Shown one piece after another: positions 16,322 through 25,109 of a stretch of 51,581 nt of DNA. The stretch is from Pirellulales bacterium (GTDB lineage Bacteria > Planctomycetota > Planctomycetia > Pirellulales > Thermoguttaceae): positions 1 to 51,581 of the forward strand of contig JADLEL010000037.1 of the NCBI GenBank assembly GCA_020846145.1. The letters run 5' to 3'. The notes below the pieces were generated by a model. It had not been told where the DNA came from and made no database searches. It saw nothing but the letters and a program-made list of their open reading frames with translations. Each line of letters begins with the position of its first letter. Position 1 is the stretch's first letter. A program made the position numbers and the translations under genes.

Positions 16322-19300
16322 ATGTTTCGTTTACGACTTCTCTTTCGCGTCGCGTCGGTCATGATCCTCGTCATGGGATGGTCCTCGCCGACGATCGCCG
16401 CCTTGGTCACCGCCAACCTCATGGTGCAACTCGACGGCGACAGCACGAGCAATTTCGTTCTCAACGGGAGCGCCGTCAACGTTTGGAACGACAAGGCGAC
16501 CGACGGCATGACCGAAGGCACCTTCCAGAACTTCGGCAACAACGCGGCGGCGAATCAGCCCACGCTGCTGGAAAACTACCTGATGCCCAACGGCACGGTG
16601 CACAACGTGGTGGATTTCACCCGCGGAGCAATTAGTAGTTCCAGCAGCAACAGCAGCACGACCAGTTCGGATTTTCTGGTCAGTCAACTGGGCGGCGCCT
16701 CGGGGGCGTTTTCTCCGGGAGGCGATGCCGCGTATTCCCCCGGCGGAACGGCGGGCGCCGACGGCTTGAGTTGGTTCACGGTCTTCAAAAGCGACATCAT
16801 CACGCATCCCGTGGGCAGCAGCAACCGGCATCGGCAAGCGCGGCAAACTTTATTGGTCAGCAATACGAGCGACATGGCAATCGTCAACACCATGACGGCA
16901 GCCCTGACGGAGGGCGGCACGACGGATCCGGATGTCTCTCTGTATTCCGCCGGCCGCGATTCGCTAGGGATTCAGTCCGCTTACGAAACGGGAGACGCCG
17001 AGGGCGCGCTGACCGCCCAGTGGTATATCGTGGGCACAAGTTGGGACTTGGATTCCGGCGCAATCGTTTCGCGTTTCTACCGTCAAGACGGGACCGATAC
17101 CGGCTACGTGACGCATTCCGTGAATGCGGCGTGGACCACGCCCTTGCCGGTCAATACGGAAACGATCATCGGCCAGAGGTTTAGCACCGCGGTCAATGGC
17201 ACCAATTACGCCTTCGACGGTCAAATGGCGGAAGTGCTCATTTACAACGCGGCGCTTAGCCAAGCCAACATGACCTCGGTCGTCGATTATTTGAAGCAGA
17301 AGTATTTGGTCGCCCCGCCGCCGGCAAATCTGACCTGGAAAGGCGGGCTGAGCGGAAACGCCTGGGATATCTCCACCACCGCCAACTGGAACAACAACAC
17401 GGCCACGTTCAAGAATCTGGATATCGTGACCTTCGATGACGGCGGCTCGAATAGCCCAGCGGTGGAGCTGACGGGATCCATCGGCCCAGGATCGATTACG
17501 GTTAACAATTCCGCCGGGCACGATTACACTTTCGCTGGAACCGGCGCCCTGATTGGAGTTACAGGGATTACCAAGGAAGGCGCGGGCAAACTGATCCTCG
17601 CTAATACCGGCACGAACACCTTGAGCGGCCCCATCGCCCTCAACGGCGGCACGCTGATCCTCGATCGCGCCAACGTGGAGACTCTTGCCGGCGATTTCAG
17701 CGGCAGCGGAACGCTCGAGAAGAAGGGGGTGGGAAACGTCACCTTGGGCGGCGCCAGCCCCAATTTCTCCGGCCCGGTCATCTTAACGGAAGGCGCGCTC
17801 ACCTTGAGAAGCACCCTGGGAACCGGCGCAACCGTCGCCACGGCCGCCGGCACCACGACGCAGCTTTCCGGATCCGGCACGTGGGCGCTTGCGCGGCGCA
17901 TTACCGGAGATGGGAGCGTGGAAAAGATCGCCGGCAGCGAAATCGTCCAACTCACGGCCGAAAACGATTACACCGGCACGCTCACCAACAACGGACTCTT
18001 GTCGTTGGGGAACGGCGGCGTCACCGGCGCGCTTGGCGGGCAAGGCGCGGTGACCAACAACGGCACCTTGTACCTCAATCTCGCCAAAACTTATACCTTG
18101 GACCGGCAAATCACCGGCGCCGGCGGTCTCAACTTCGACGCTCGTGGCGGCGTAGTCTCCCTCGCCGGCGACAATTCCTACGATGGCGCGACGGTGATCG
18201 ATCAAGGCACCGTGGTCCTCAAGCACTCCAACGGCTTGGGCAGCAGCTTCGGCGGCACTTCGGTTCTCTCGGATGGCGCCAACCAGAACGGCCAACTCGT
18301 TTTGGACGGCTCGGCGGGCGATCTGAGCATCAACGATGGTTTTACTCTCAACGGCGGCGCCGGCACCAATTTTCAGTACTATGGAAAAGGAGTAATCCAC
18401 AATCTCGCCGGCAACAACACCATCTACGGCGGCATCTCCATCCCCGGCGGCGGGAGCGGCACCAAGATCACCACGGAAGGCGGGACGCTGAACCTCGCCG
18501 GCACGATCGTCGTCACCGGCACGAAAGGGCGGGCGTTGATCCTCGGCGGCAGCGGCAACGGCATCGTTTCGGGCATCCTCGCCAACGGAGCTTCCAGCCA
18601 ACCATTATACGTCATCAAAGCCGGTTCCGGAACATGGAACCTAAAGAACTTTAATCTTTATACCAGTTGGACTTCGATCTTCGAGGGCACGCTGGCGCTC
18701 AGCGATTTCGGCAGTATTTCGTCATGCACGAACATCGTGCTGCATACACCCGCGGCCACACTCGATGTTTCCGCATTGGCCGACCCGACCCTTATCTTGA
18801 ACCAAAATCTGGCAGGCGTCGGCAAGGTGATCGGTAACGTCAAGTCTTATTACGGATTCACGATCTCGCCCGGCGGCGGCGGCGTCATATCCGAGAACAT
18901 CCCCAGCAGTGGATCGATGACCATGACCATTCAGGGCAACCTGACGCTGGTCGGATCGGAAACGCTGCAATTCAATCTTACCGACAGCACGACGAGCCCG
19001 AATAATGACCGGATTTCGGTCAGCGGCGCTCTGAACATGGAAGGTTCGGCGTTCTCGAACACCAAGGTGTTGATCATCCCGCGCGCGGCGCTGGCGACCG
19101 GCGCCTATACATTGCTTACCGCCGCTTCCCAGAACAATATCGGGGGCGGAATCTTCGAGCTGGATCCGAACCATAATACCCGGTACACCATGTCGCTGAA
19201 CAATCCTCCCGGCCAATTGCAGTTGAACGTGAGCGGATCGAACGCCAATCTAACTTGGTCCGGCGGCACGGATGCGAACTGGGACCTCAAGACCACCGCC

Positions 19301-20593
19301 AACTGGACCGGCGGCGGGGACGGCTTGTTCTGGCAGGGCGATGCCGTAACCTTCGACGACAGTTCGACGAACACAAACGACGTGGTCATCAATGGAATTC
19401 TCACCCCGGCCTCCGTTACCGTCAACGCAACGCGGGACTACGTCTTCAGCGGCACGGGCGACATCCAAGGAGGAGCGAGCATCACCAAGATGGGTTCGGG
19501 CACGCTGACCATCAACAACGACAATCATTTCACCGGTGCGGTGAACATCAACGGCGGAATTCTCAAAGTCGGCAACGGGAACTATTACAACCTGGGCCAT
19601 AAGGCCGATGGTCCCAACCTCGTTGACGGCGGCACGATTATCAACGGCGGCACGCTGGATATGAACAGTCAACTCCTTTACTGGGAGAAATTCAGCGCGC
19701 AGGGCGTCGGCAAGGATAGCATGGGCGCGATCGTCAATAGCGGCTCCACGACGGTGGACCTCTACTATCTCACCCTGACGGGCGACGCTTCGTTCGGCGG
19801 CACCCGCGCCTGGCGGATTGTTGGTCCTCCCCCGGGTCAAGGCATGTGGGCCGACGGCTACCTGCACGGCAACAACAAAACTTTCACCAAGGTCGGCGAC
19901 AATGAGATCGATTTGATCAACCTTGGCGAAACCAACCTTGGCGACGTTCGCGTTGAGGGCGGATCGCTCTATTTCTACGGCTCGACCACCCTGGGCAACA
20001 CCGCCGGCGGGAAAAAGGCCTACCTCGCCAATAACGGCAACCTCGGCCTTTGGAATGGAACCGCGACGTACGCCAAGCCAATCGTCGTCGAATCGACCCA
20101 CGGCCAATTTACCACCTGGGGCGGCCCCCACACCGTCGCCTCGACTGTCACCCTCGACGGCACATTGACCGTATCGCCGGGCGACGCCGACCTGACCATG
20201 AACGGTCCCTTTTCGGGCGCCGGCGGCTTGACCAAGGAATTGACCGGCAAGTTGATCCTCGGCGGCACGAACGACTACACGGGCAACACCCAGATCAATG
20301 CCGGCATCCTCGAACTGGCCTCCACCGGCCAGATCGCCGCCTCGGCGATCACGAACAACGCCGTGTTCCAGATCAACGGCGGCACGCACACCCTGGGCGC
20401 GATCGGCGGCACGGGCACAATGAACGTGCTGGCCGGTTCCGCCGTCACGGCGACGTCCATTGCCCAAACGACGTTGACTATCGGCGGGCTGGGATCGGCA
20501 ATGGCGGCCGTGCCGGAACCTGCTACTTGGTTGTTGCTCTTGACTGGCCTGTTGGGTTGGGTCGGGCTGCGAAGGATTCGCGCGGCCCGTTAA
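16322..20593 (+). CDS. Large PEP-CTERM protein with autotransporter-type beta repeats
   Basis: The 1423-residue product has a signal peptide (LFRVASVMILVMGWSSPTIA) and a LamG-like N-terminal third (to about residue 335) nearly identical to the preceding gene product. Two modules with the pattern LTW-GG-W-TTANW-VTFDD start near 338 and 978. Autotransporter-associated beta-strand repeats follow them: KLILANTGTNTLSG, GSGTLTINNDNHFTGAVNIN, GKLILGGTNDYTGNTQIN. These predict a long beta-helix. The C-terminus AVPEPATWLLLLTGLLGW plus RRIRAAR is a PEP-CTERM anchor. The likely role is an envelope adhesin or glycan-holding scaffold. GGAGA precedes the ATG. Low complexity (Gly, Asn, Thr) reflects the repeats. 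Confidence 0.85.
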   Translation: MFRLRLLFRVASVMILVMGWSSPTIAALVTANLMVQLDGDSTSNFVLNGSAVNVWNDKATDGMTEGTFQNFGNNAAANQPTLLENYLMPNGTVHNVVDFTRGAISSSSSNSSTTSSDFLVSQLGGASGAFSPGGDAAYSPGGTAGADGLSWFTVFKSDIITHPVGSSNRHRQARQTLLVSNTSDMAIVNTMTAALTEGGTTDPDVSLYSAGRDSLGIQSAYETGDAEGALTAQWYIVGTSWDLDSGAIVSRFYRQDGTDTGYVTHSVNAAWTTPLPVNTETIIGQRFSTAVNGTNYAFDGQMAEVLIYNAALSQANMTSVVDYLKQKYLVAPPPANLTWKGGLSGNAWDISTTANWNNNTATFKNLDIVTFDDGGSNSPAVELTGSIGPGSITVNNSAGHDYTFAGTGALIGVTGITKEGAGKLILANTGTNTLSGPIALNGGTLILDRANVETLAGDFSGSGTLEKKGVGNVTLGGASPNFSGPVILTEGALTLRSTLGTGATVATAAGTTTQLSGSGTWALARRITGDGSVEKIAGSEIVQLTAENDYTGTLTNNGLLSLGNGGVTGALGGQGAVTNNGTLYLNLAKTYTLDRQITGAGGLNFDARGGVVSLAGDNSYDGATVIDQGTVVLKHSNGLGSSFGGTSVLSDGANQNGQLVLDGSAGDLSINDGFTLNGGAGTNFQYYGKGVIHNLAGNNTIYGGISIPGGGSGTKITTEGGTLNLAGTIVVTGTKGRALILGGSGNGIVSGILANGASSQPLYVIKAGSGTWNLKNFNLYTSWTSIFEGTLALSDFGSISSCTNIVLHTPAATLDVSALADPTLILNQNLAGVGKVIGNVKSYYGFTISPGGGGVISENIPSSGSMTMTIQGNLTLVGSETLQFNLTDSTTSPNNDRISVSGALNMEGSAFSNTKVLIIPRAALATGAYTLLTAASQNNIGGGIFELDPNHNTRYTMSLNNPPGQLQLNVSGSNANLTWSGGTDANWDLKTTANWTGGGDGLFWQGDAVTFDDSSTNTNDVVINGILTPASVTVNATRDYVFSGTGDIQGGASITKMGSGTLTINNDNHFTGAVNINGGILKVGNGNYYNLGHKADGPNLVDGGTIINGGTLDMNSQLLYWEKFSAQGVGKDSMGAIVNSGSTTVDLYYLTLTGDASFGGTRAWRIVGPPPGQGMWADGYLHGNNKTFTKVGDNEIDLINLGETNLGDVRVEGGSLYFYGSTTLGNTAGGKKAYLANNGNLGLWNGTATYAKPIVVESTHGQFTTWGGPHTVASTVTLDGTLTVSPGDADLTMNGPFSGAGGLTKELTGKLILGGTNDYTGNTQINAGILELASTGQIAASAITNNAVFQINGGTHTLGAIGGTGTMNVLAGSAVTATSIAQTTLTIGGLGSAMAAVPEPATWLLLLTGLLGWVGLRRIRAAR

Positions 20594-20632
20594 GAAACAC
20601 GGAATAGAACCTCGGTAAACTCGCATTGCGGT

Positions 20633-20657
20633 GGACGGGCGGCTTATTCGCCCGTCC
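20633..20657 (+). terminator. GC-rich hairpin after the PEP-CTERM gene
   Basis: GGACGGGCG and CGCCCGTCC form a perfect 9-bp stem with a 7-nt loop, 40 bp after the stop codon. No T tract follows directly (TTCTTTTT comes about 15 nt later), so it may act as a partial terminator or an RNA-stabilising structure before the sialidase genes. Confidence 0.45.
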
Positions 20658-20740
20658 GCCCCAGGGAACAATTCTTTTTCGGCGGGCGGTCGGAATCGCG
20701 ACAGGTTTTTTTCCCGGAAAACGCGGCCGCGTTTCGGATC

Positions 20741-22111
20741 GTGCAAAAACGAATGACTAACATTCCTCGGCGCAGAACCTTCGGCGACTTGTCGCGGCGC
20801 GGCTTTCTCGGCGCGGCGGCCTGCGGAACGGCGAGCTTCCTGGGGCCGTCCTTTGCCTTGCCGAGGGCGTTTGGCGGAGGATTCGAGAAGGACCCACAAA
20901 AAAATCGGGCCACCGAGATTGTCCCCGTGCCTTACGACATCCGCCTCGACGTGATTTCCGAAGGCCACGACGGAAAGACGGAATGGTTCGGACCGCGGGC
21001 GGGAATCATCCCGCCGAATAAAGCGGTGCTGCTGATGCACCGCTCGGCGCTTGCCGGCGACGACGTTTTTCTGGGAATGTATGACATGCGTTCCGACGAT
21101 CTGGGAAAGACCTGGAGCGCGCCGAAAGCCTGTGCCGGTTTGGAACGCAAGCCATGGTCCGGCCAAGTCGAGATCTGTCCGTGCGATCTGGTTCCCGGCC
21201 GGCACGGGAAGAGCGGAAAACTCCTCGCCCTCGGCGCGACCGCTTGCTATCTGCCGGAGGCGAAAAAACCTCTTGCCGACAACAGCCAGCCGGCGTTCGC
21301 GACGTATTCGGTCTATGACGAGGACCGGCGGACGTGGTCTTCGTGGCAGTCTCTGGAGATGCCCGACAAGGAGCATTTTTATTGGGCCTATGGGGGCGCG
21401 GCCCAGCGGGTCGATTTGCCCGGCGGGGAGATTCTCTGGCCGATGTACTGCATGGACTATAAGAGGGTGGGGAAAAATTTCCGCAAATCCTCCTTTTTCA
21501 CCACGATTGTGAAATGCAGCTTCGACGGCCGAAACATGCAGTATCTAACGCACGGCGATGAATTGACCGTCAAGGACCGTCAGGGTCTCGCCGAACCTTC
21601 GCTGACGCAGTTCCAGGACCGGTTCTATCTGACCCTGCGCGGTTACTTCCGCGGATACGTCGCCGTCGGCCGCGACGGCTTGCATTTCGAGAAACCGGTT
21701 CCCTGGACCTTCGATGACGGCACGGAACTTGGCAGCCATAACACCCAGCAACATTGGATTACGCACAGCGACGGCCTCTTCCTGGTCTATACCCGGCGCG
21801 GGGCCGGCAACGACCACATCATCCGGAACCGCGCGCCCCTGTTCATGGCGCAAGTCGATCCCGAACGCCTCTGCGTCCTTCGCGGCACGGAACGCATTCT
21901 CCTGCCGAACAAGGGCGGACAATACGGGAATTTCGGCGCGGTAAACGTCTCTTCCAACGAGACGTGGATTACGGAAGCCGAAGGCATGCAGGGGGATGCA
22001 AAAAAGCCGATGGATATCGCCCTCTCCGCGCGCCGCGGCGCAAACAACCGCCTGTACGTTTGCCGAATACTGTGGAGGAAACCAAACCGTTTGGCGGCCG
22101 ATCCACGGTAA
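20741..22111 (+). CDS. Tat-exported sialidase-fold (BNR) protein
   Basis: The 456-residue product has a classic twin-arginine leader, LSRRGFLGAAACGTASFLG at about residues 17-35. The GTG at 20741 or the ATG at 20753 could start it; neither has a strong ribosome site. The mature part is a sialidase-type propeller with Asp-box-like RSDDLGKTWSAPKA and DEDRRTWSSW, then a blade with LAEPSLTQFQDRFYLTLRG. Similar planctomycete proteins are annotated exo-alpha-sialidase or glycosyl hydrolase, mostly without biochemical proof. I could not identify the full catalytic Arg triad or Tyr/Glu pair. It sits 43 bp upstream of a second sialidase-fold gene, probably co-transcribed. Confidence 0.7.
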   Translation: MQKRMTNIPRRRTFGDLSRRGFLGAAACGTASFLGPSFALPRAFGGGFEKDPQKNRATEIVPVPYDIRLDVISEGHDGKTEWFGPRAGIIPPNKAVLLMHRSALAGDDVFLGMYDMRSDDLGKTWSAPKACAGLERKPWSGQVEICPCDLVPGRHGKSGKLLALGATACYLPEAKKPLADNSQPAFATYSVYDEDRRTWSSWQSLEMPDKEHFYWAYGGAAQRVDLPGGEILWPMYCMDYKRVGKNFRKSSFFTTIVKCSFDGRNMQYLTHGDELTVKDRQGLAEPSLTQFQDRFYLTLRGYFRGYVAVGRDGLHFEKPVPWTFDDGTELGSHNTQQHWITHSDGLFLVYTRRGAGNDHIIRNRAPLFMAQVDPERLCVLRGTERILLPNKGGQYGNFGAVNVSSNETWITEAEGMQGDAKKPMDIALSARRGANNRLYVCRILWRKPNRLAADPR

Positions 22112-22154
22112 TTATTTCCGACATTTCAATCGACCAACCGACCTTTACCTTGCC

Positions 22155-23957
22155 ATGCGTTTTCGCCGATTCAATGCCGTTCTCGCGGCGGCGGCGTTTT
22201 CTCTTTCGGAATTCTCCGTCGCTGCCCTCGCACGGGCCGCGATGCCTTGGGAAACCAACCAACCGATCGTCGGCGTGCGAAAAGAACTCTATCGACAACA
22301 TTCTCGGCCGGGCGTCGGCGTCGGCGCCGAGCAGTACTTGGTGGGGCCGGAAGGCCGGCGGATCGAGATTTCCGCGACCCAGGCGAAGGACGACGTGGGC
22401 ACCGAAGTTACCGTGCGTTTCTCCGACGATAACGGGCGCACGTGGACCGCGCCGCAAAAAATGGCCGACACGAATATCTTCTACGGCGACACGGAGGCGT
22501 TCGAAGCGAGCAGTTGCGCCGTGCCGTTTTACGACTCGCGGGCCGGAGTTGTCCTTCAAGGATGGGTGCGGCAGATCCTACAGGGAAAAAACCGTTACTG
22601 CCACGTCTATTATCGCCTTTCGCGCGACTATGGCCGGAGTTGGTCCGCTCCCAAGCAGTTGAAATACGAAGAGGGTCCGGATTTCGATCCGCAGAATCCG
22701 CTCAATCCGCGTCATCTGACGACGAACAACGGCTTCATCGGCGTAGATGTCGTGCGGACTTCCTTGGGTACGCTGGCGCTGGGCGTGTGCGGCGTCAAAG
22801 CGCCCACGGGCGGACCAGAGCCGGGCGGCGAACTCTTTGGCGCGGTGAACTTCGTCGGCACTTGGAACGGATTCACCGGCGCCGCGGCCGACTACACATG
22901 GCAAGCCGGCAATCGCCTCGTCATCGAGTCCGCCTATTCGCCTGCTTTTCCGAATCGCCCCGTTTCTACGCGCGGGCTTGCAGAATGCGGAACCGTGGTG
23001 CTGAAAGACGGACGCATTTTGAACGTCTGGCGCGGCTCGAATCGCGGGCTAAAATCCTCCGCCGGCAAGGAGGCGGCCGGCCGCAAGTGGTTCAATATCG
23101 CAAGCAAGGATGGCCTGAAACTAGGGCCTCTCGAAGAATTGAAGTACGACGACGGCACGCGGTTCTTCTCGCCGTCCTCGATCAACCGCTTGTTCCGCCA
23201 CGAAGGGAACGGCAAGTTGTATTTGGTGGGCAACATTTCCCCCGCGGCGCCCGACGGCAATCGTCCCCGCTACCCCTTGATCATCGCCGAGGTTGACGAG
23301 GATCCCGTCGCGCTGAAGAAAAACACCGTCACCACGATCGAAGACCGCCGACCGGACCAGCCGAGCATTATTCAATTCTCGAATTTCTCGCTCTTGGAAA
23401 ATCCGGAAACGCGTCAGATCGAAATGATGTTCAGCAACTACGGCGTGGATGGCACTCCCCTGGGCGGGGACAGTTATAAATATACGCTTACGTTTTTGCA
23501 GCAGCCCGAGGTAGGTTCAGTCGAGGAATTGCATTCCATTCCGCTGGCGGTATTCGGAAGGCGACATGCCGGTGACCCGATGAAATACCTCGCGGAAATG
23601 CCGCGGTCCGGAAAAGCCGCAGGCATTGGCGATTTGTTGTTGCTTGAGTCTTTCCTTGCTCAACAACAGCCGCTTGGCGCGATCGACGCGTTTTTGAGCG
23701 ATATAATCGCCGGGGGTGCATCCCAAGCAGTTCTGGAAACGGATATCGAACGCCCGGCGCGAGATGGTGACTTTCTTTCCCACCATCTCGACGCTGAACG
23801 TATCGGCCAAGTGCTCGTGAATGTACTTCACGGCGGCGGCAATCTGCGGATCGCTCACGGCAATGATCTCCGTGGAGCGGCGTTGCACCACGCCTTCCGG
23901 CGGCACCAAGATATCGGCTTCGGGAGGCGCTTGGCCGGCCATCAATCGGTCGAGTAA
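22155..23957 (+). CDS. Secreted sialidase-fold protein with run-on C-terminus
   Basis: Translation probably starts at 22155, giving 600 residues with leader FNAVLAAAAFSLSEFSVAALARA. Asp boxes FSDDNGRTWTAPQ and SRDYGRSWSAPKQ, and RGSNRG, FFSPSS and GNISP motifs, place it with the N-terminal half of the 5311-8766 protein. The family-like part ends near YKYTLTF (about 23500). Beyond it the frame stays open for some 440 bp, antisense to the AraC regulator gene, giving an Arg/His/Gly-rich tail unlike the domain. A TAG at 23512-23514 lies in the next frame, so a 1-nt shift would give a normal stop at about 452 residues. The tail is therefore probably an artefact of a lost stop. Confidence 0.75.
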   Translation: MRFRRFNAVLAAAAFSLSEFSVAALARAAMPWETNQPIVGVRKELYRQHSRPGVGVGAEQYLVGPEGRRIEISATQAKDDVGTEVTVRFSDDNGRTWTAPQKMADTNIFYGDTEAFEASSCAVPFYDSRAGVVLQGWVRQILQGKNRYCHVYYRLSRDYGRSWSAPKQLKYEEGPDFDPQNPLNPRHLTTNNGFIGVDVVRTSLGTLALGVCGVKAPTGGPEPGGELFGAVNFVGTWNGFTGAAADYTWQAGNRLVIESAYSPAFPNRPVSTRGLAECGTVVLKDGRILNVWRGSNRGLKSSAGKEAAGRKWFNIASKDGLKLGPLEELKYDDGTRFFSPSSINRLFRHEGNGKLYLVGNISPAAPDGNRPRYPLIIAEVDEDPVALKKNTVTTIEDRRPDQPSIIQFSNFSLLENPETRQIEMMFSNYGVDGTPLGGDSYKYTLTFLQQPEVGSVEELHSIPLAVFGRRHAGDPMKYLAEMPRSGKAAGIGDLLLLESFLAQQQPLGAIDAFLSDIIAGGASQAVLETDIERPARDGDFLSHHLDAERIGQVLVNVLHGGGNLRIAHGNDLRGAALHHAFRRHQDIGFGRRLAGHQSVE

Positions 23958-24674
23958 GGCGGCGGCCTGGTATCCAACCTCGGAACTGTTGCGGGCCACG
24001 CTGCTTAAGGGAACCTCGCAGAAATCGCAAGTGATCACGTCGTTGCCCGTCGCCATCACGGCCATATCTTCGGGCACGCGCAAACCCAATCCCAGACAAG
24101 TTTCGATGACGACCGTGCCGGCGTAGTCGTGGGAGGTTAAAACTCCTATGGGCAGCGGCAATGTCCGCAACCACTGCTCCAGCGGTTCCAGCCACTTAAA
24201 CCAGGGATGGCGCCGATTAAAGGAGGTGGACCATTCGAGAATCGAACACGGGCGGCCTTCCTGCGCCAGGCGCTCGACGAATCCTCTTTTCCGCAATTCG
24301 GAATACCAGATGTTTTTCTCGCCGTAATAAGCGAAATGGGAAAGGCCGCAAGTCATGAGGTGCTCGGCCGCTAATCTTCCCATGGCGGCTTGATCGACCA
24401 TCACCCGCGGCACCCCCGTATCGCGGATGGCCCCCGATAAATTGACCATCGGTTGGGAGATGAATTTCGCCGCGGCAGCATCTTTGGGGGTGTTCAACGA
24501 AGCGATCACGCCGTCCCCCGGCCAACGTTCCAGGTGGCGCAATCCCAAAGTATGCATCTCGGGATTGATTTGCAGGACCCACGATTTTTGCTCGCGTGCA
24601 AACTTGCTGATCCCGTGCAGGAATGGCACCTGCAAGGGATCGGCGACGGGATGCACGACCATGATCCGTTTCAT
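23517..24674 (-). CDS. AraC/XylR-like transcriptional regulator
   Basis: The product is 385 residues from the ATG at 24674. Residues about 1-280 form a LacI-type periplasmic-binding-protein sensor: MKRIMVVHPVADPLQVPFLHG, DGVIASLN, VPRVMVDQAAMGRLAAEHL, and PEDMAVMATGNDVITCDFCEVPLSSV, the family's usual end. Residues about 283-380 are an AraC DNA-binding domain with both helix-turn-helices (FSVEMVGKKVTISRRAFDIRF, then IANACGFSGPRHFREVFHRV and TGMSPSEYRQ). This matches XylR-type regulators, which sense sugars and activate catabolic promoters. It converges on the sialidase gene with a 441-bp overlap and diverges from 25110. It is the best candidate to bind the three 38-bp sites. Confidence 0.88.
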   Translation of the reverse strand: MKRIMVVHPVADPLQVPFLHGISKFAREQKSWVLQINPEMHTLGLRHLERWPGDGVIASLNTPKDAAAAKFISQPMVNLSGAIRDTGVPRVMVDQAAMGRLAAEHLMTCGLSHFAYYGEKNIWYSELRKRGFVERLAQEGRPCSILEWSTSFNRRHPWFKWLEPLEQWLRTLPLPIGVLTSHDYAGTVVIETCLGLGLRVPEDMAVMATGNDVITCDFCEVPLSSVARNSSEVGYQAAALLDRLMAGQAPPEADILVPPEGVVQRRSTEIIAVSDPQIAAAVKYIHEHLADTFSVEMVGKKVTISRRAFDIRFQNCLGCTPGDYIAQKRVDRAKRLLLSKERLKQQQIANACGFSGPRHFREVFHRVTGMSPSEYRQRNGMQFLD

Positions 24675-24740
24675 AGGCCTTCGGCGGGGAAAAAGCGGGC
24701 AGCGGGCAGTTTTTTTGCATGGTTCATTTTTTGTTCTCAT

Positions 24741-24848
24741 GTAGGACAGGTTTCCAAACCTGTCTGCCGACATTGAACAGGATTTTAATAATTTTGAGGC
24801 GCGTAATTTGCACAAACGACGGCAAACAGGCTTGGAAACCTGTCCTAC
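24741..24848. repeat. Inverted repeat in the regulator upstream region
   Basis: GTAGGACAGGTTTCCAAACC (from 24741) is mirrored by its near complement GGCTTGGAAACCTGTCCTAC (to 24848), with an outer extension TGTCTGCCG / CGGCAAACA. The 30-bp arms enclose about 50 bp. It is a dispersed-type hairpin element placed between the AraC regulator and the sialidase gene. Confidence 0.7.
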
Positions 24849-24927
24849 GTTTGAACCCTGCCGGTTTTTTATACCTGAAAGATAACGGTTGGAAGAAACC
24901 GCGCCAATTGCGATAGGCCCATTTTCT

Positions 24928-24965
24928 GCGCTAAAACGGCCCTAAATGCTAAAAAACGTACTTGT
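24928..24965 (+). promoter_or_regulatory. 38-bp putative AraC-type operator, copy M3
   Basis: The site matches M2 at 33 of 38 positions, in the same orientation relative to the downstream gene, and ends 145 bp before the ATG at 25110 (M2 ends 155 bp before its gene). Its half-sites, AAAACGGCCCTA and AAAAACGTACTTG, are 20 bp apart. TACTTG followed after 17 bp by CTTATC is a weak promoter overlapping the site. The divergent regulator gene starts 254 bp away, so autoregulation is possible. Confidence 0.75.
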
Positions 24966-25109
24966 TTCCGCCACGATTTCGCTTATCGTGAAAATCGGTT
25001 CGCGGAGAAGGAACGTTTCGGATGCTGAAATAGGAAGGAATAATACTACTTCCAAGATAACCGATGGCTGGTGAGACGATAAAAAACGTGAATTTGAAAG
25101 AGATTGAAC

